Shown one piece after another: positions 1-9,105 of a stretch of DNA of 64,000 nucleotides (position 1 is the first letter of the stretch; each line of letters opens with the position of its first letter). The stretch spans positions 31,101 to 95,100 of the forward strand of contig DATIEE010000029.1 of NCBI GenBank assembly GCA_035455925.1, given 5' to 3'. The translations under genes and the position numbers were made by a program. This DNA comes from Candidatus Babeliales bacterium (GTDB lineage: Bacteria; Babelota; Babeliae; Babelales; Vermiphilaceae). The notes beneath the pieces were generated by a model. That model searched no databases, had not been told where the DNA came from, and saw only the letters and a list, made by a program, of their open reading frames with translations.

Positions 1-660
1 CCTAACTGTTTTTTGCACTGCATGATCATTACGCCATTCTTCAATAGCTCCGTGATTTCCAGAACGAATCACATCAGGAACACGCTTATCCTTCCACTCA
101 ACTGGCTCGGTATACGAAGGAAAGTCAACAAATGGGCCATTAAATGATTCTCGACGCACTGATTCTTCTTTTCCAACTACACCTGGTATTAAACGCAACA
201 CACCTTCTAGAAGAAGCATTGCAGGGACATCGCCACCCATAATAACAAAATCCCCTACAGAAAGAACCAAATCTGCATACTCTTCTTCTACCCGCGCATC
301 CATTCCTTCATAACGTGCAGGTATAATCATTATATGACCACATTTTTGTCCTTGAGCAGCAATATGTTCAAACATACGTTGATCAATCTTTTCACCACGA
401 GGGGAAAAGAAAATTTTAAATGCTTTACCATACCGCGCCTCTTTATCCTCGATTGCCTTTTGAACAACCGTAGGACGAATTAACATTCCAGCTCCAGGAC
501 CAAATGTAGGTGCATCAATCCGCTCTTTCGGTTCTACATACGAAAAAAATGATTGCACATGTATATGTACAATCTCTTTTTCTTGTGCGCGCCCAACTAA
601 ACTTGTATGCACAAATGGCGCATATAGCTGATCAAAAACAGTAAGAATTGATATATTCAT
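1..660 (-). CDS. trmD: tRNA (guanine37-N1)-methyltransferase TrmD (3' end outside window)
   Basis: TrmD methylates G37 next to the anticodon of tRNAs using S-adenosylmethionine. The first 220 residues are visible, from the ATG at 660 to the window edge, so the C-terminus is missing. The glycine-rich GPGAGM (54-59), ARYEGMD (115-121) and GDFVIMGGD (136-144) segments correspond to the trefoil-knot AdoMet/tRNA-binding loops of the SPOUT family. The gene is last in a minus-strand group ffh-rpsP-khpA-trmD and starts 15 bases after khpA, so co-transcription is likely. rimM, often between khpA and trmD in other bacteria, is absent here. Confidence 0.95.
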   Translation of the reverse strand, partial: MNISILTVFDQLYAPFVHTSLVGRAQEKEIVHIHVQSFFSYVEPKERIDAPTFGPGAGMLIRPTVVQKAIEDKEARYGKAFKIFFSPRGEKIDQRMFEHIAAQGQKCGHIMIIPARYEGMDARVEEEYADLVLSVGDFVIMGGDVPAMLLLEGVLRLIPGVVGKEESVRRESFNGPFVDFPSYTEPVEWKDKRVPDVIRSGNHGAIEEWRNDHAVQKTVR

Positions 661-675
661 TGCATTAATAATAGT

Positions 676-909
676 TTACCGAGAAAGCTCAAGCATAATT
701 TTTTTTTTATGATTAGGCATGGCAGCATCAATCAAAGCTCGTATAGATTTAATTGTATGGCCTTCCTTTCCAATAACACGGCCTCGATCTTCTGAAGCTA
801 CTCTAATTTCAAGAAGATCAATATCCTCTTTTTCAGTAAATGTAACAATAACATCTTGTGGATACAAAACTAATTGTTGCACTACAAAAATTACCAATTC
901 TCTTATCAT
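676..909 (-). CDS. khpA: KH-domain RNA-binding protein KhpA
   Basis: A 77-residue protein made of one KH domain, the usual length for KhpA. The GxxG loop that contacts RNA is G47-K-E-G50 in the segment VIGKEGHTIKSI. It lies between rpsP (9-base gap) and trmD (15-base gap), the classical position of this gene. In other bacteria KhpA works with KhpB/EloR in RNA binding and control of cell growth; that role is family knowledge, not visible here. Confidence 0.9.
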   Translation of the reverse strand: MIRELVIFVVQQLVLYPQDVIVTFTEKEDIDLLEIRVASEDRGRVIGKEGHTIKSIRALIDAAMPNHKKKIMLELSR

Positions 910-918
910 ACCTATGCC

Positions 919-1227
919 TTATACCGCTTCTTCAACAGTTTTCTTTATAACTGTTTTTACAGCTGTTGCTTCAATTATTGGTGATAAGCCAGATTTTTTA
1001 TACAAACGATAGATTTTTTTTGCTGAATCAGTCGCGATTGCACCCTTTGATAACCATGCTTGATAAATATCTTCATGAAACTGAACAACAATACCTTCCA
1101 CAGGATCATATGTTCCAACATTTGCAAGCATCGCCCCATCCCTTTTGTTACGTGCATCAGTTGCTATAATTCGATAAAATGGTCTATTTGTTGTTCCGAT
1201 TCGGGACAAACGAATTTTAACTGCCAT
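919..1227 (-). CDS. rpsP: 30S ribosomal protein S16
   Basis: A 102-residue S16, a small-subunit assembly protein. The N-terminus MAVKIRLSRIGTTNRPFYRI is the family signature, followed by the conserved VGTYDP turn. The C-terminal extension past residue 80 is short and Val/Lys-rich. It lies 79 bases after ffh and 9 before khpA on the same strand, the standard ffh-rpsP order. Confidence 0.97.
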   Translation of the reverse strand: MAVKIRLSRIGTTNRPFYRIIATDARNKRDGAMLANVGTYDPVEGIVVQFHEDIYQAWLSKGAIATDSAKKIYRLYKKSGLSPIIEATAVKTVIKKTVEEAV

Positions 1228-1306
1228 AGAAAGAAATCCTTAATAAAAAAACAAAACATATATACATTATCAGATTAATTAAGCCCTATAAAGACTTAAA
1301 CTTATT

Positions 1307-2599
1307 TCATAGCTTAACATATTGCTTCATTTCTTCAAAGCGTTTCAAAAGATTTGCTACATCTGATACCGTTACTCCGGCTCCTCTAGCAACACGTTGC
1401 ATCCGTGAATAATCAATAATACCTTGATTAAGACGTTCTTTTAATGTCATCGAAGAAATGATTGCACGAAATTTTTTTAATTCAACTTCTCCTTTTTGCA
1501 CCATTTCAGGAGAAACTTTAACACCCATACCAGGAATATATTGCAATAATTGGGAAAAAGAACCTAAACGATTCATCAACTCCATTTGATCGGCAAAGTC
1601 TTGCAATGAAAACGATCCATCCTGTAATGATTTTTCTGCTCTTTTTTGTTCAGTAGCAGAAATTTTTTCTTCTGCACGCTCTAAAAGTGTGCGAATATCA
1701 CCTTTACCTAACATCCTCTCTGCGGCACGATCAGGATAAAAGAAATTCAGATCAGTGACTTTTTCACCCTCACCAACAAAAACAATGGGCTTTTTTAATA
1801 TAAATCTAAACGCAAAAGCTGCTCCACCACGCGTATCACTGTCCATTTTAGTCAATGTAGCTCCATGAAACCCTATTATGTCATCAAAAGCTTTTGCAAT
1901 AGCAAGCGACTCTTGCCCAGTCATTGCATCTAAAACCAACATTTTATATGCTGGTCGCACTAATGCATCAACTTCTTGTAATTCCTGCAGCATACTATTA
2001 TCAATATGCAAACGACCTGCTGTATCCAATAAAATAACGTCAAAACCATTATTGCTACCAAAAGAAAAAATTTCTTTTGCTGCTGCAACTGGATCATTAC
2101 TATTAGTTCTATAAAAAGAAACGTCTGCTTGGCGGGCCAAAACTTCAAGCTGGTCGATCGCTGCTGGACGGTAAAAATCTATTGATCCAACCAAGATTTT
2201 TTTTACCATTCCAAGTTTTAAGGCATCCTGCTTAATCTTATGCGCTAATTTACCAATCGTTGTTGTTTTACCTGAACCTTGCAAACCCATTACCATGACT
2301 GTTGATGGACGAGAAAATGAAGACGCGCTATCATCACCACCAAGAAATTCAACAATTTTATTGTGAACAATCGTCATTAATTGTTCTGCCGGCTTTAACG
2401 TCCCAACCACATTTTGTCCAATTACATCATTTTTTACTGATATAATAAATGTTTGCACAACACCATAAGGAACATCTGCTTCAAGTAACGCTTGCTCGAC
2501 AGTTTCAAGAGCATCTTTAATATTTTGTTCCGTCAATTTTTTGGTAATTTCAAGGTCAGAAAAAAGTGATGAAAATTTCTGTGAAAGAAAATCAAACAT
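1307..2599 (-). CDS. ffh: Signal recognition particle protein Ffh (SRP54)
   Basis: The GTPase that binds 4.5S RNA and signal sequences of nascent membrane proteins and delivers ribosomes to FtsY. It is 430 residues, close to the usual 440-450. Order: helical N domain (1-90), G domain with GLQGSGKTT (105-113), the DTAGR G3 motif and a TKMD G4 motif, then a methionine-rich M domain from about residue 300 with SRMQRVARGAG, the 4.5S RNA-binding signature. It is the first gene of the minus-strand group leading to trmD. Confidence 0.97.
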   Translation of the reverse strand: MFDFLSQKFSSLFSDLEITKKLTEQNIKDALETVEQALLEADVPYGVVQTFIISVKNDVIGQNVVGTLKPAEQLMTIVHNKIVEFLGGDDSASSFSRPSTVMVMGLQGSGKTTTIGKLAHKIKQDALKLGMVKKILVGSIDFYRPAAIDQLEVLARQADVSFYRTNSNDPVAAAKEIFSFGSNNGFDVILLDTAGRLHIDNSMLQELQEVDALVRPAYKMLVLDAMTGQESLAIAKAFDDIIGFHGATLTKMDSDTRGGAAFAFRFILKKPIVFVGEGEKVTDLNFFYPDRAAERMLGKGDIRTLLERAEEKISATEQKRAEKSLQDGSFSLQDFADQMELMNRLGSFSQLLQYIPGMGVKVSPEMVQKGEVELKKFRAIISSMTLKERLNQGIIDYSRMQRVARGAGVTVSDVANLLKRFEEMKQYVKL

Positions 2600-2748
2600 A
2601 TCAAAAATCCTTTTTGAAAAAGATAAAAAATAATTTATTTTATTTTGTTATGTTATCCTATCATAAATATCAAACTTTTTCTAAAAAAACGTAAAACCAA
2701 TACTAATATATCAATATTTTTTGCCGACTATATAACTATATTAATTTA

Positions 2749-2776
2749 TTGACATTTTTTCAAATTGAATTATTAT
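2749..2776 (+). promoter_or_regulatory. Sigma-70-type promoter for the metalloprotease-like gene
   Basis: A perfect -35 TTGACA (2749-2754), a 16-base spacer and -10 TATTAT (2771-2776, 5 of 6 consensus bases) lie about 47 bases before the ATG at 2823. This is read by eye from the sequence; no transcript data. Confidence 0.6.
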
Positions 2777-2822
2777 TAATAATAAGCACACCTAACAGTA
2801 AAAAGCAATTTGGAGTACAATT

Positions 2823-3815
2823 ATGAAAATAATACGCACTATCTACTTATTAATCACATTAGCCTTTGCAACACAAGTAAGCAACTCTTTTTGCATGCAC
2901 AATATTATGAGAGCAATTACAAAAGGAGCGATAGCCGCTGCATGTTCATCAATAGAATTATTGTTCACATTTAGTCCATTAGCAAATGCAACATTATTAA
3001 ATCCTGCTGATCTACGCGCAAAAAATCTCAAAAATGTTCAATCAAACGCACCTGAATCAATAATAAACTTCGTTACACATATTGCAAAGGAAAAAGAAAT
3101 CAACGATGTAAAAGTCATTCTTAATGATAAAGCATACAGTTACAATACTGACACAAATAAACATATTATTTTTATTCCCAATAAAGAAGCTACTGATTTA
3201 GAACTTTTACTAGCCAAAACAACCTTAACATCTGAAGAAGAAGAACAGCTCAATAGACACAAATCCATATTATACCATGAGATAGCCCACAACATACGAA
3301 GTAGCAATAAATATGTCCCTATGTATGAAGCAAGCATTGGAACTGTCGGTGGCATTACAACTTCCGCTTTGTTAACGCGCTTTACGCACAAATTATTCCC
3401 GACTTTTAAACAACATTTTGCTTTAAAAAACACCTTAAAAATGGCGCGCGGAGGAGTAACCTTCTTTACAATTTATAACATAATGAACATGAATTTTTAC
3501 GCAAAATATGAGGAATTAAAAGCTGATGATGGCATACCTTCTCAAAAAAAAGTGTTACAAGCTCACATAAATGATTCTAAAAAACGTCATGAAGCGTATC
3601 TAGAATGTATAAACATTATAAAAGAACGTGCATCATTACATGATATTATTTTATCTCATAAAGACGACCAATTTACAAAACCACAACTTTTTGCCATGAA
3701 GATATTGCCTAAAAATTGCTTTGCCAAACCGCTTGTTATGGATATTGTCTTTCATATGAGATCATCTCACCCCAGCGATTTACGACGAATCCATCGCCTT
3801 GAAAAAAAAATTTAA
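2823..3815 (+). CDS. Secreted M48-like zinc metalloprotease-like protein
   Basis: A 330-residue protein with an N-terminal signal peptide (hydrophobic to about residue 22) and hydrophobic stretches near 35-55 and 205-222. HEIAH at 152-156 is the HExxH zinc motif. E231 in EELKADD (ExxxD) can supply the third ligand, and the C-terminal SSHPSDLRRIHRL resembles the HP..R.. element near the end of M48 peptidases. These three elements in M48 order support a membrane-associated metalloprotease fold; the rest of the sequence is divergent, so the substrate is unknown. Monocistronic, with its own TTGACA promoter. Confidence 0.65.
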   Translation: MKIIRTIYLLITLAFATQVSNSFCMHNIMRAITKGAIAAACSSIELLFTFSPLANATLLNPADLRAKNLKNVQSNAPESIINFVTHIAKEKEINDVKVILNDKAYSYNTDTNKHIIFIPNKEATDLELLLAKTTLTSEEEEQLNRHKSILYHEIAHNIRSSNKYVPMYEASIGTVGGITTSALLTRFTHKLFPTFKQHFALKNTLKMARGGVTFFTIYNIMNMNFYAKYEELKADDGIPSQKKVLQAHINDSKKRHEAYLECINIIKERASLHDIILSHKDDQFTKPQLFAMKILPKNCFAKPLVMDIVFHMRSSHPSDLRRIHRLEKKI

Positions 3816-3932
3816 AACCTTAAAATCTTAATGTTTATCCTTGCAAAAAAAATAATTTTTTTAGTTTTCTCTCCGTATACCTAACAATCGCGCATAGTCA
3901 ACTTTGCGCACTATACACATTAAAATCATTTA

Positions 3933-3941
3933 TGCTATAAT
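3933..3941 (+). promoter_or_regulatory. Extended -10 promoter element for hflX
   Basis: TGCTATAAT combines a TG dinucleotide with a perfect -10 hexamer (3936-3941), the extended -10 arrangement, about 50 bases upstream of the hflX ATG. No convincing -35 is seen at the normal distance. Confidence 0.5.
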
Positions 3942-3991
3942 TATAAAGAATAATACGATAGATCCGTGCCATGGCAAGAAGGTAAAAATGT

Positions 3992-5095
3992 ATGAAAAAA
4001 CAAGCAACAACCACCGTTACTCATCCAAAAACATTATTACTTGGAATACAGACTCCTGACCATTACAACATCAACATGGAATCGTATTTTGAGGAATTTC
4101 GCAATTTAGCACGAACTAATGAAGTGCATGATCCAGAAGAACTTTTTATTAAAATTCGCACAATTGATCCGGGATATTTTTTAACCAAAGGCAAACGTGA
4201 TGAAATAAAAACTTTCTGTGACGAACATGAAATTGAGGAAGTTATTATTTCTGAAACTCTTTCATCCCGCCAAGCAGGCAATTTAAGCGAACTTTTAGAT
4301 TGTAATATTTTTGATAGAACTGAGCTTATTCTAGAAATTTTTGAAAAATCTGCTCATACTGCTGAAGGAAAAATGCAAGTTGCTATTGCGCAACTACAAC
4401 ATAAAAAATCACGACTATCTGGTAAAGGTATTCATTTTGGTCAGCAATCCGGTGCAATTGGCGTTAGAGGTGGTTTTGGCGAAACTGCAAAAGAAAAAGA
4501 AACTCGTCACATCGAAGACAGTATCTTGCAACTTAAAAGGCATTTAAATAAAATGCACAGCGCACGTGAAACACAACGCAAACAACGTCTCAGCAGTGGT
4601 GAACCTAACCTTTGTCTTATTGGATACACCAATGCAGGAAAATCAACCATACTTAACATACTCACCAATAGCAATGTACTCGCTGAAGATAAATTATTTG
4701 CAACACTTGATACCACAACTCGCTCACTTTTTATCGACGGCAATAAAAAAGGTACTATTTCTGATACGGTGGGATTTATTCAGCAACTTCCTCCACGATT
4801 AATAGACGCATTTAAATCTACATTATCCGAATTGCATCACGCCGATTTACTATTACATGTCATCGACATTTCTGATTCTGGATGGGAAAATCATATTCGT
4901 ATTGTTCATGATATTTTAACAGATTTAAAAGTTGAAACACCCATGTTATATGTATTTAATAAAGCCGACAAAATCGATACTACATTATTAATTGGTGCTC
5001 TAGAACGATATGAACCACATGTTATTGTTTCATCACTTTCAAAAAAAGGTATTGCTCCACTTATACACTACATCAAAGGTTGGATGCCTCATTAA
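3992..5095 (+). CDS. hflX: Ribosome-associated GTPase HflX
   Basis: HflX is a GTPase that splits stalled or stressed 70S ribosomes. It is 367 residues. The N-terminal HflX domain carries DRTELILEIF (108-117) and the glycine-rich GVRGGFGET (157-165), followed by a coiled helix and the G domain: GYTNAGKST (211-219), DTVGFIQQLP (G3), NKAD (G4). The ATG follows an AGAAGG ribosome site. Its C-terminal domain is short, as in compact HflX proteins. Transcribed from its own extended -10 promoter. Confidence 0.95.
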   Translation: MKKQATTTVTHPKTLLLGIQTPDHYNINMESYFEEFRNLARTNEVHDPEELFIKIRTIDPGYFLTKGKRDEIKTFCDEHEIEEVIISETLSSRQAGNLSELLDCNIFDRTELILEIFEKSAHTAEGKMQVAIAQLQHKKSRLSGKGIHFGQQSGAIGVRGGFGETAKEKETRHIEDSILQLKRHLNKMHSARETQRKQRLSSGEPNLCLIGYTNAGKSTILNILTNSNVLAEDKLFATLDTTTRSLFIDGNKKGTISDTVGFIQQLPPRLIDAFKSTLSELHHADLLLHVIDISDSGWENHIRIVHDILTDLKVETPMLYVFNKADKIDTTLLIGALERYEPHVIVSSLSKKGIAPLIHYIKGWMPH

Positions 5096-5113
5096 TTTAC
5101 ATTGATTATTATT

Positions 5114-5157
5114 CCTTTCTTGTGTATAACAACTGAAACATACAAACACAAGAAAGG
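5114..5157 (+). promoter_or_regulatory. 12-bp inverted repeat covering the ribosome-binding site of the downstream TPR gene
   Basis: CCTTTCTTGTGT (5114-5125) pairs perfectly with ACACAAGAAAGG (5146-5157) across a 20-base loop. The 3' arm holds the AGAAAGG Shine-Dalgarno of the gene starting at 5166. In RNA the hairpin would bury the ribosome site; as DNA it could be an operator dyad. No U-tract follows, so a simple terminator for hflX is less likely. Confidence 0.55.
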
Positions 5158-5165
5158 ACCTGTCT

Positions 5166-6884
5166 ATGAAGCTATTGCGTCAATTAATATTTACAATAGT
5201 TATAACATCTTTATGCAATGCGCCAACAAGCTATGCAACCTCACCTGACTTTATTGAACAGAATTCTCACCACCCTGTTAATTACCAATCTTTTACCGAG
5301 CTCTGCAAACACGCGAATGAACTTTTCACTACAGAACAGTATGAAGAGGCAATAGCATTTTATAAACAAGCACTCGCTTTAAATCCAACGTGCGCACAAC
5401 TTTTTTTTAATCTCGGCCAAGCGCTTTATCATATAAAAAAATATTCTGAAGCGCTGTATGCATACAAAAAAACCATATCTCACAAAAACGATCATTATCG
5501 TGCATATGTCCAAATTGCAAAAATCATGATTGATGTTAAGCAAGCAAATGATGCGATTAAACCTTTAAAAAAAGCGCTTGCCATCGAACCAAATAACCCA
5601 GATGCACGGCTGCTACTTGCGCGCGTCTGCAATGATAAACATTATTTTGATGAGTCAATAAAAATAATTACTGAAGGACTTCAGATTGAACCTCATCATA
5701 TTAATTTAAGATTTGAACTAGGGAATGTATACAATTTAGTCAACAGACTTGATGAAGCACTTACACTTTACCAAGAACTTAATCGCCAAATACCAAACAA
5801 CCCATCAATTTTATATAATATTGCATTCACATTCAAAAAAATCGGCCAACTAGATCAAGCGCTTTATTATTATAATAAAACTCTTGAAATCAACCCCAAT
5901 CATGCAGAAACGCTTTTCAGTCGTGGCCTTGCTTACCTGGTAATGGGAGACTTTGAAAAAGGATGGCATGGCTATGAGTGGCGCTACAATCGCCCTGATC
6001 AAGGATCACTACGTACGTATAAACAACCACGCTGGGATGGATCTGATTTACAAGGAAAAACAATTTTACTTCACGCAGAACAAGGTCTTGGAGATACATT
6101 TCAATTTATTCGCTATGCAAAACTGGTAAAGGAAAAAAATGGCATCGTTATTGCGGCTGTGCAAAAACCTCTTGTCGATCTCATAAAACATTGTAAATAT
6201 ATAGATATGGTTATTTCGCTCAATGAAACTCCACCACACTTTGATGTTCATTCGCCCATTATGTCGTTACCCTATACACTCAAAACAGATCTTGATACCA
6301 TTCCTTGTGATATTCCTTATCTTTATGCCGATGAAAATCTAACTGAACAATGGCAACAAAAATTAGCCACCGATAAAAATTTTAAAATTGGTATCTGCTG
6401 GCAAGGTAATGATAATTATGCAACCCCATTATTACGCGCAACCGTAGCGCAAAAATCAATTCACCCAAAGGAATTTGAACCACTCAGCAAAATTCCTGGC
6501 ATCACCCTTTATAGTTTGCAAAAGACAACCGGGACAGATCAACTGCAAGATCTACCATCAACCATGAACATTATTACATTTGATGGTGACTTTGATCAAA
6601 GCAATGGTCGTTTTATGGATACAGCTGCGGTAATTAAAAATCTTGATCTTGTTATCACCGTTGATACATCAATTTCTCATCTTGCAAGTGGGCTTGGTGT
6701 TCTTACCTGGATTATGCTTCCTAATCCAGCCGATTGGCGCTGGATGATTAACCGCGCTGATTCTCCATGGTATCCAGGAGTTACCCGTCTTTTTAAACAA
6801 CCAACGCCAGGAGATTGGAAAACATTGATTGCAGAAATTACTCAAGAACTCAAAATACATATTGAAGGAATTAATCATGCATAA
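5166..6884 (+). CDS. Secreted TPR protein with C-terminal heptosyltransferase-like (GT-B) domain
   Basis: A 572-residue protein: signal peptide (to about residue 25), TPR units from about 45 to 270 with repeated [YF]..A[LI].LNP periodicity, then a GT-B-like domain from about 290. The latter has LLHAEQGLGDTFQFIRYAK, an HLASGLGV segment and the closing SPWYPGVTRLFKQP pattern seen in TPR-fused GT9-like proteins. Such proteins are thought to transfer sugars, but acceptor and donor are not evident. The downstream paralog overlaps its 3' end by 8 bases, so the two are translated from one message. A hairpin overlaps its ribosome site. Confidence 0.7.
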   Translation: MKLLRQLIFTIVITSLCNAPTSYATSPDFIEQNSHHPVNYQSFTELCKHANELFTTEQYEEAIAFYKQALALNPTCAQLFFNLGQALYHIKKYSEALYAYKKTISHKNDHYRAYVQIAKIMIDVKQANDAIKPLKKALAIEPNNPDARLLLARVCNDKHYFDESIKIITEGLQIEPHHINLRFELGNVYNLVNRLDEALTLYQELNRQIPNNPSILYNIAFTFKKIGQLDQALYYYNKTLEINPNHAETLFSRGLAYLVMGDFEKGWHGYEWRYNRPDQGSLRTYKQPRWDGSDLQGKTILLHAEQGLGDTFQFIRYAKLVKEKNGIVIAAVQKPLVDLIKHCKYIDMVISLNETPPHFDVHSPIMSLPYTLKTDLDTIPCDIPYLYADENLTEQWQQKLATDKNFKIGICWQGNDNYATPLLRATVAQKSIHPKEFEPLSKIPGITLYSLQKTTGTDQLQDLPSTMNIITFDGDFDQSNGRFMDTAAVIKNLDLVITVDTSISHLASGLGVLTWIMLPNPADWRWMINRADSPWYPGVTRLFKQPTPGDWKTLIAEITQELKIHIEGINHA

Positions 6885-8190
6885 AAAAATAATACTAATT
6901 TTAACATTATTCCCATTAATAACGCACGCAATACCAACAATTGAAACTGCTCTCTATCATCAAAAAAACGAGCTGTTTGCGCAAGCTATTGCATGCTACA
7001 AACAGATCGCACGCGACAATCCGTATGATGTATCAGCACTATTTAATCTTGGCTGTTGCTACCTTGCCCTTGGACAAGGTCAAGATGCAATTGAATCATT
7101 CGACCGTGTTATACAAATACACCCTCTAGCATTACCCGCTCTCTACAACAAGGCATTTACGTATAAAACAATGGGTGACTTAGATACTGCAACCATATTG
7201 TACAAAGAAATAATTCAGACAAACCCTGATTATGAACCAGCGCAGCTTGCTCTTGGTTTTGCTTATATAACGCAAGGCAATTTTGAACTCGGCTGGAAAC
7301 AGCACGAACGATATCTTATACAAAGCGGAAAAAATGGGTATACATTACGATCACTATTGCAGAACAATACGATAGCACACAAAAAAATTTTATTGCGACC
7401 TGAAGGAGACCTTGGCGACACGCTTCTTTTTGTACGTTATGCGCAGCGTCTCAAAAAAATGGGTGCCGACGTTATTGTTGCATGTCAAAAGCAACTCATT
7501 CCACTTCTTTCCCGCTGCACATACATTGATCAATTAATTCCTCACACTACAGCATTGCCAACGTATGATGCAGATGCAACTATGATGAGCCTTCCTGCAA
7601 TTTTTTCTGATACTAATACCACCGTACCAAACGCTATTCCTTACATTTTTGCTGATCCAGCATTAGTCACCTACTGGAAACAACAACTTGCAGCTGACAC
7701 AAACTTTAAAGTAGGTATTTGCTGGCAAGCCAATGTACACAATGATGTCTCACGACTGCCTATCGCCCGCCGTGGATGTCCACTTGAACGTTTTGAACAA
7801 CTAGCCGTAATTGATGGCATAAGTTTTTATAGTTTACAAAAATATGATGGAATTGAACAACTCACAACACTATCACCAAACTTTGCGCTGCATGTTTTTG
7901 ATAATCTTGATGAGCAGGCAGGTTCATTCATGGATACTGCTGCTATTATTAAAAATCTTGATCTTATTATTACCGTTGATACAGCAATTGTACACCTTGC
8001 CGGCGCTTTAGGTGCGAATGTATGGCTGCTTCACCCCTATGCAACTGCAGATTGGCGCTGGATTTGCCATCGTACCGATTCATACTGGTATCCAACCGTT
8101 CGCATTTTTAAACAGCACTACCCATTTGATTGGCAAAACGTAATGGAACGTGTGAAAATAGACTTACAGCAAATAATCGCACAAAAATAG
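6877..8190 (+). CDS. Secreted TPR protein with C-terminal heptosyltransferase-like domain (paralog)
   Basis: A 437-residue paralog of the preceding gene with fewer TPR units (about residues 25-130). The GT-B-like part keeps GDLGDTLLFVRYA, the shared motif KNLDL[VI]ITVDT, HLAGALGA and SYWYPTVRIFKQ. The ATG at 6877 is preferred to an earlier in-frame start because it has GAAGGA upstream and begins a clean signal peptide (MHKKIILILTLFPLITHA). It overlaps the upstream stop by 8 bases, suggesting translational coupling. A strong hairpin terminator follows at 8204. Confidence 0.7.
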   Translation: MHKKIILILTLFPLITHAIPTIETALYHQKNELFAQAIACYKQIARDNPYDVSALFNLGCCYLALGQGQDAIESFDRVIQIHPLALPALYNKAFTYKTMGDLDTATILYKEIIQTNPDYEPAQLALGFAYITQGNFELGWKQHERYLIQSGKNGYTLRSLLQNNTIAHKKILLRPEGDLGDTLLFVRYAQRLKKMGADVIVACQKQLIPLLSRCTYIDQLIPHTTALPTYDADATMMSLPAIFSDTNTTVPNAIPYIFADPALVTYWKQQLAADTNFKVGICWQANVHNDVSRLPIARRGCPLERFEQLAVIDGISFYSLQKYDGIEQLTTLSPNFALHVFDNLDEQAGSFMDTAAIIKNLDLIITVDTAIVHLAGALGANVWLLHPYATADWRWICHRTDSYWYPTVRIFKQHYPFDWQNVMERVKIDLQQIIAQK

Positions 8191-8203
8191 AGCAACAAAA
8201 AAA

Positions 8204-8225
8204 GAGGGGCTTTAAAAAACCCCTC
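8204..8225. terminator. Bidirectional hairpin terminator
   Basis: GAGGGG / CCCCTC stem (8204-8209 with 8220-8225) with A-rich flanks on the left that become a U-run on the minus strand. It separates the converging glycosyltransferase gene and the first small secreted gene. Confidence 0.8.
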
Positions 8226-8256
8226 CTACTATTCTTTTATAACAAAAACAATTATA

Positions 8257-8847
8257 TTATTTTTCGGTAAAATTAGGAATAATATAGTTATGTAATACAT
8301 ACATAGCAGCAGCCGTTAGCACTTCAGGTTCTGTAGCCTTTTCTGCAACAAATCTTACTGCAGGATTAACAATATTTTTTATTTTTCCATCTGGTAGTCG
8401 ATCACATTTTTCTGCAACATAATCAAGGTTATATCCTCCTTCATTCAGCCTATCGCCAATTTCACACATTGCAAGATCAAGACCAAATGAAATTCCAAGA
8501 TCAATCGCATCCTTTGTGCTGACATGTGACAGTGGAACTACGGTGTCTTTATTACTATTAATTACTTCATATCTCTTTAATTGTAAATCTGCAAACTTAG
8601 CTCCTGCTCTTATGGTAGCTCTTTTAAAATAATTCTTTTTATCAGGTACTAGTTGATCCATGTATTGTTGTGCAATAAATTGAAACTTATGGTTATTTAG
8701 AGTCTTGCCAGCCCCTTTACATGCTCCTTTTCCCATATCTTTAATCTTAGAACCCCAATTATTACCGTTTTCACTAGCAACTGCATGGCCAGCAAATACT
8801 ATCACAGCAACCACTAAAACATGAGAAATTGTACGAAATATATTCAT
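8257..8847 (-). CDS. Small secreted protein, array family type A, copy 1
   Basis: A 196-residue protein of unknown function. It has a clear signal peptide (MNIFRTISHVLVVAVIVFAG then HAVAS), a Gly/Lys-rich segment WGSKIKDMGKGACKGAG, and a helical body. A conserved C-terminal block (LDYVAEKCDRLPDGK, NPAVRFVAE, TEPEVLTAAAMYVL) is shared with the other three array members. Two conserved Cys (in GAC and EKCD) might form a disulfide in the periplasm or host. It has its own -10 promoter (8923-8928) and a terminator. I recognise no known domain. Confidence 0.75.
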   Translation of the reverse strand: MNIFRTISHVLVVAVIVFAGHAVASENGNNWGSKIKDMGKGACKGAGKTLNNHKFQFIAQQYMDQLVPDKKNYFKRATIRAGAKFADLQLKRYEVINSNKDTVVPLSHVSTKDAIDLGISFGLDLAMCEIGDRLNEGGYNLDYVAEKCDRLPDGKIKNIVNPAVRFVAEKATEPEVLTAAAMYVLHNYIIPNFTEK

Positions 8848-8922
8848 AAAAAACGACCCTTTAAATGTAAAAAAAAATAGATAACTTTCACCTACATAAG
8901 TTTAATCATTTCATTATAGAAA

Positions 8923-8928
8923 TCAAGC
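8923..8928 (-). promoter_or_regulatory. -10 element of array copy 1
   Basis: TATAAT (minus strand) about 75 bases before the start codon, in a segment conserved upstream of all four array genes; the -35 region is only weakly TTTATT-like. Confidence 0.5.
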
Positions 8929-9061
8929 GTTAAAAATAAAAAGGCTATTCATTAAGTAAACGATTCTAATTGGAACAAACACAACTACTTTCATGCATCT
9001 TTACTTTATCTCTAAATTTTTGTACGACTAACATAGTAAAAATTGATAGGCAAACAAAAAA

Positions 9062-9083
9062 AAGAGGCTTTAAAACCCCTCTT
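9062..9083. terminator. Hairpin terminator after array copy 2
   Basis: AAGAGG...CCTCTT stem with a preceding A-run that becomes a U-run on the minus strand; same design as the hairpins after the other array copies. Confidence 0.6.
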
Positions 9084-9105
9084 GACTTATTTTATAACTT
9101 TTTTT

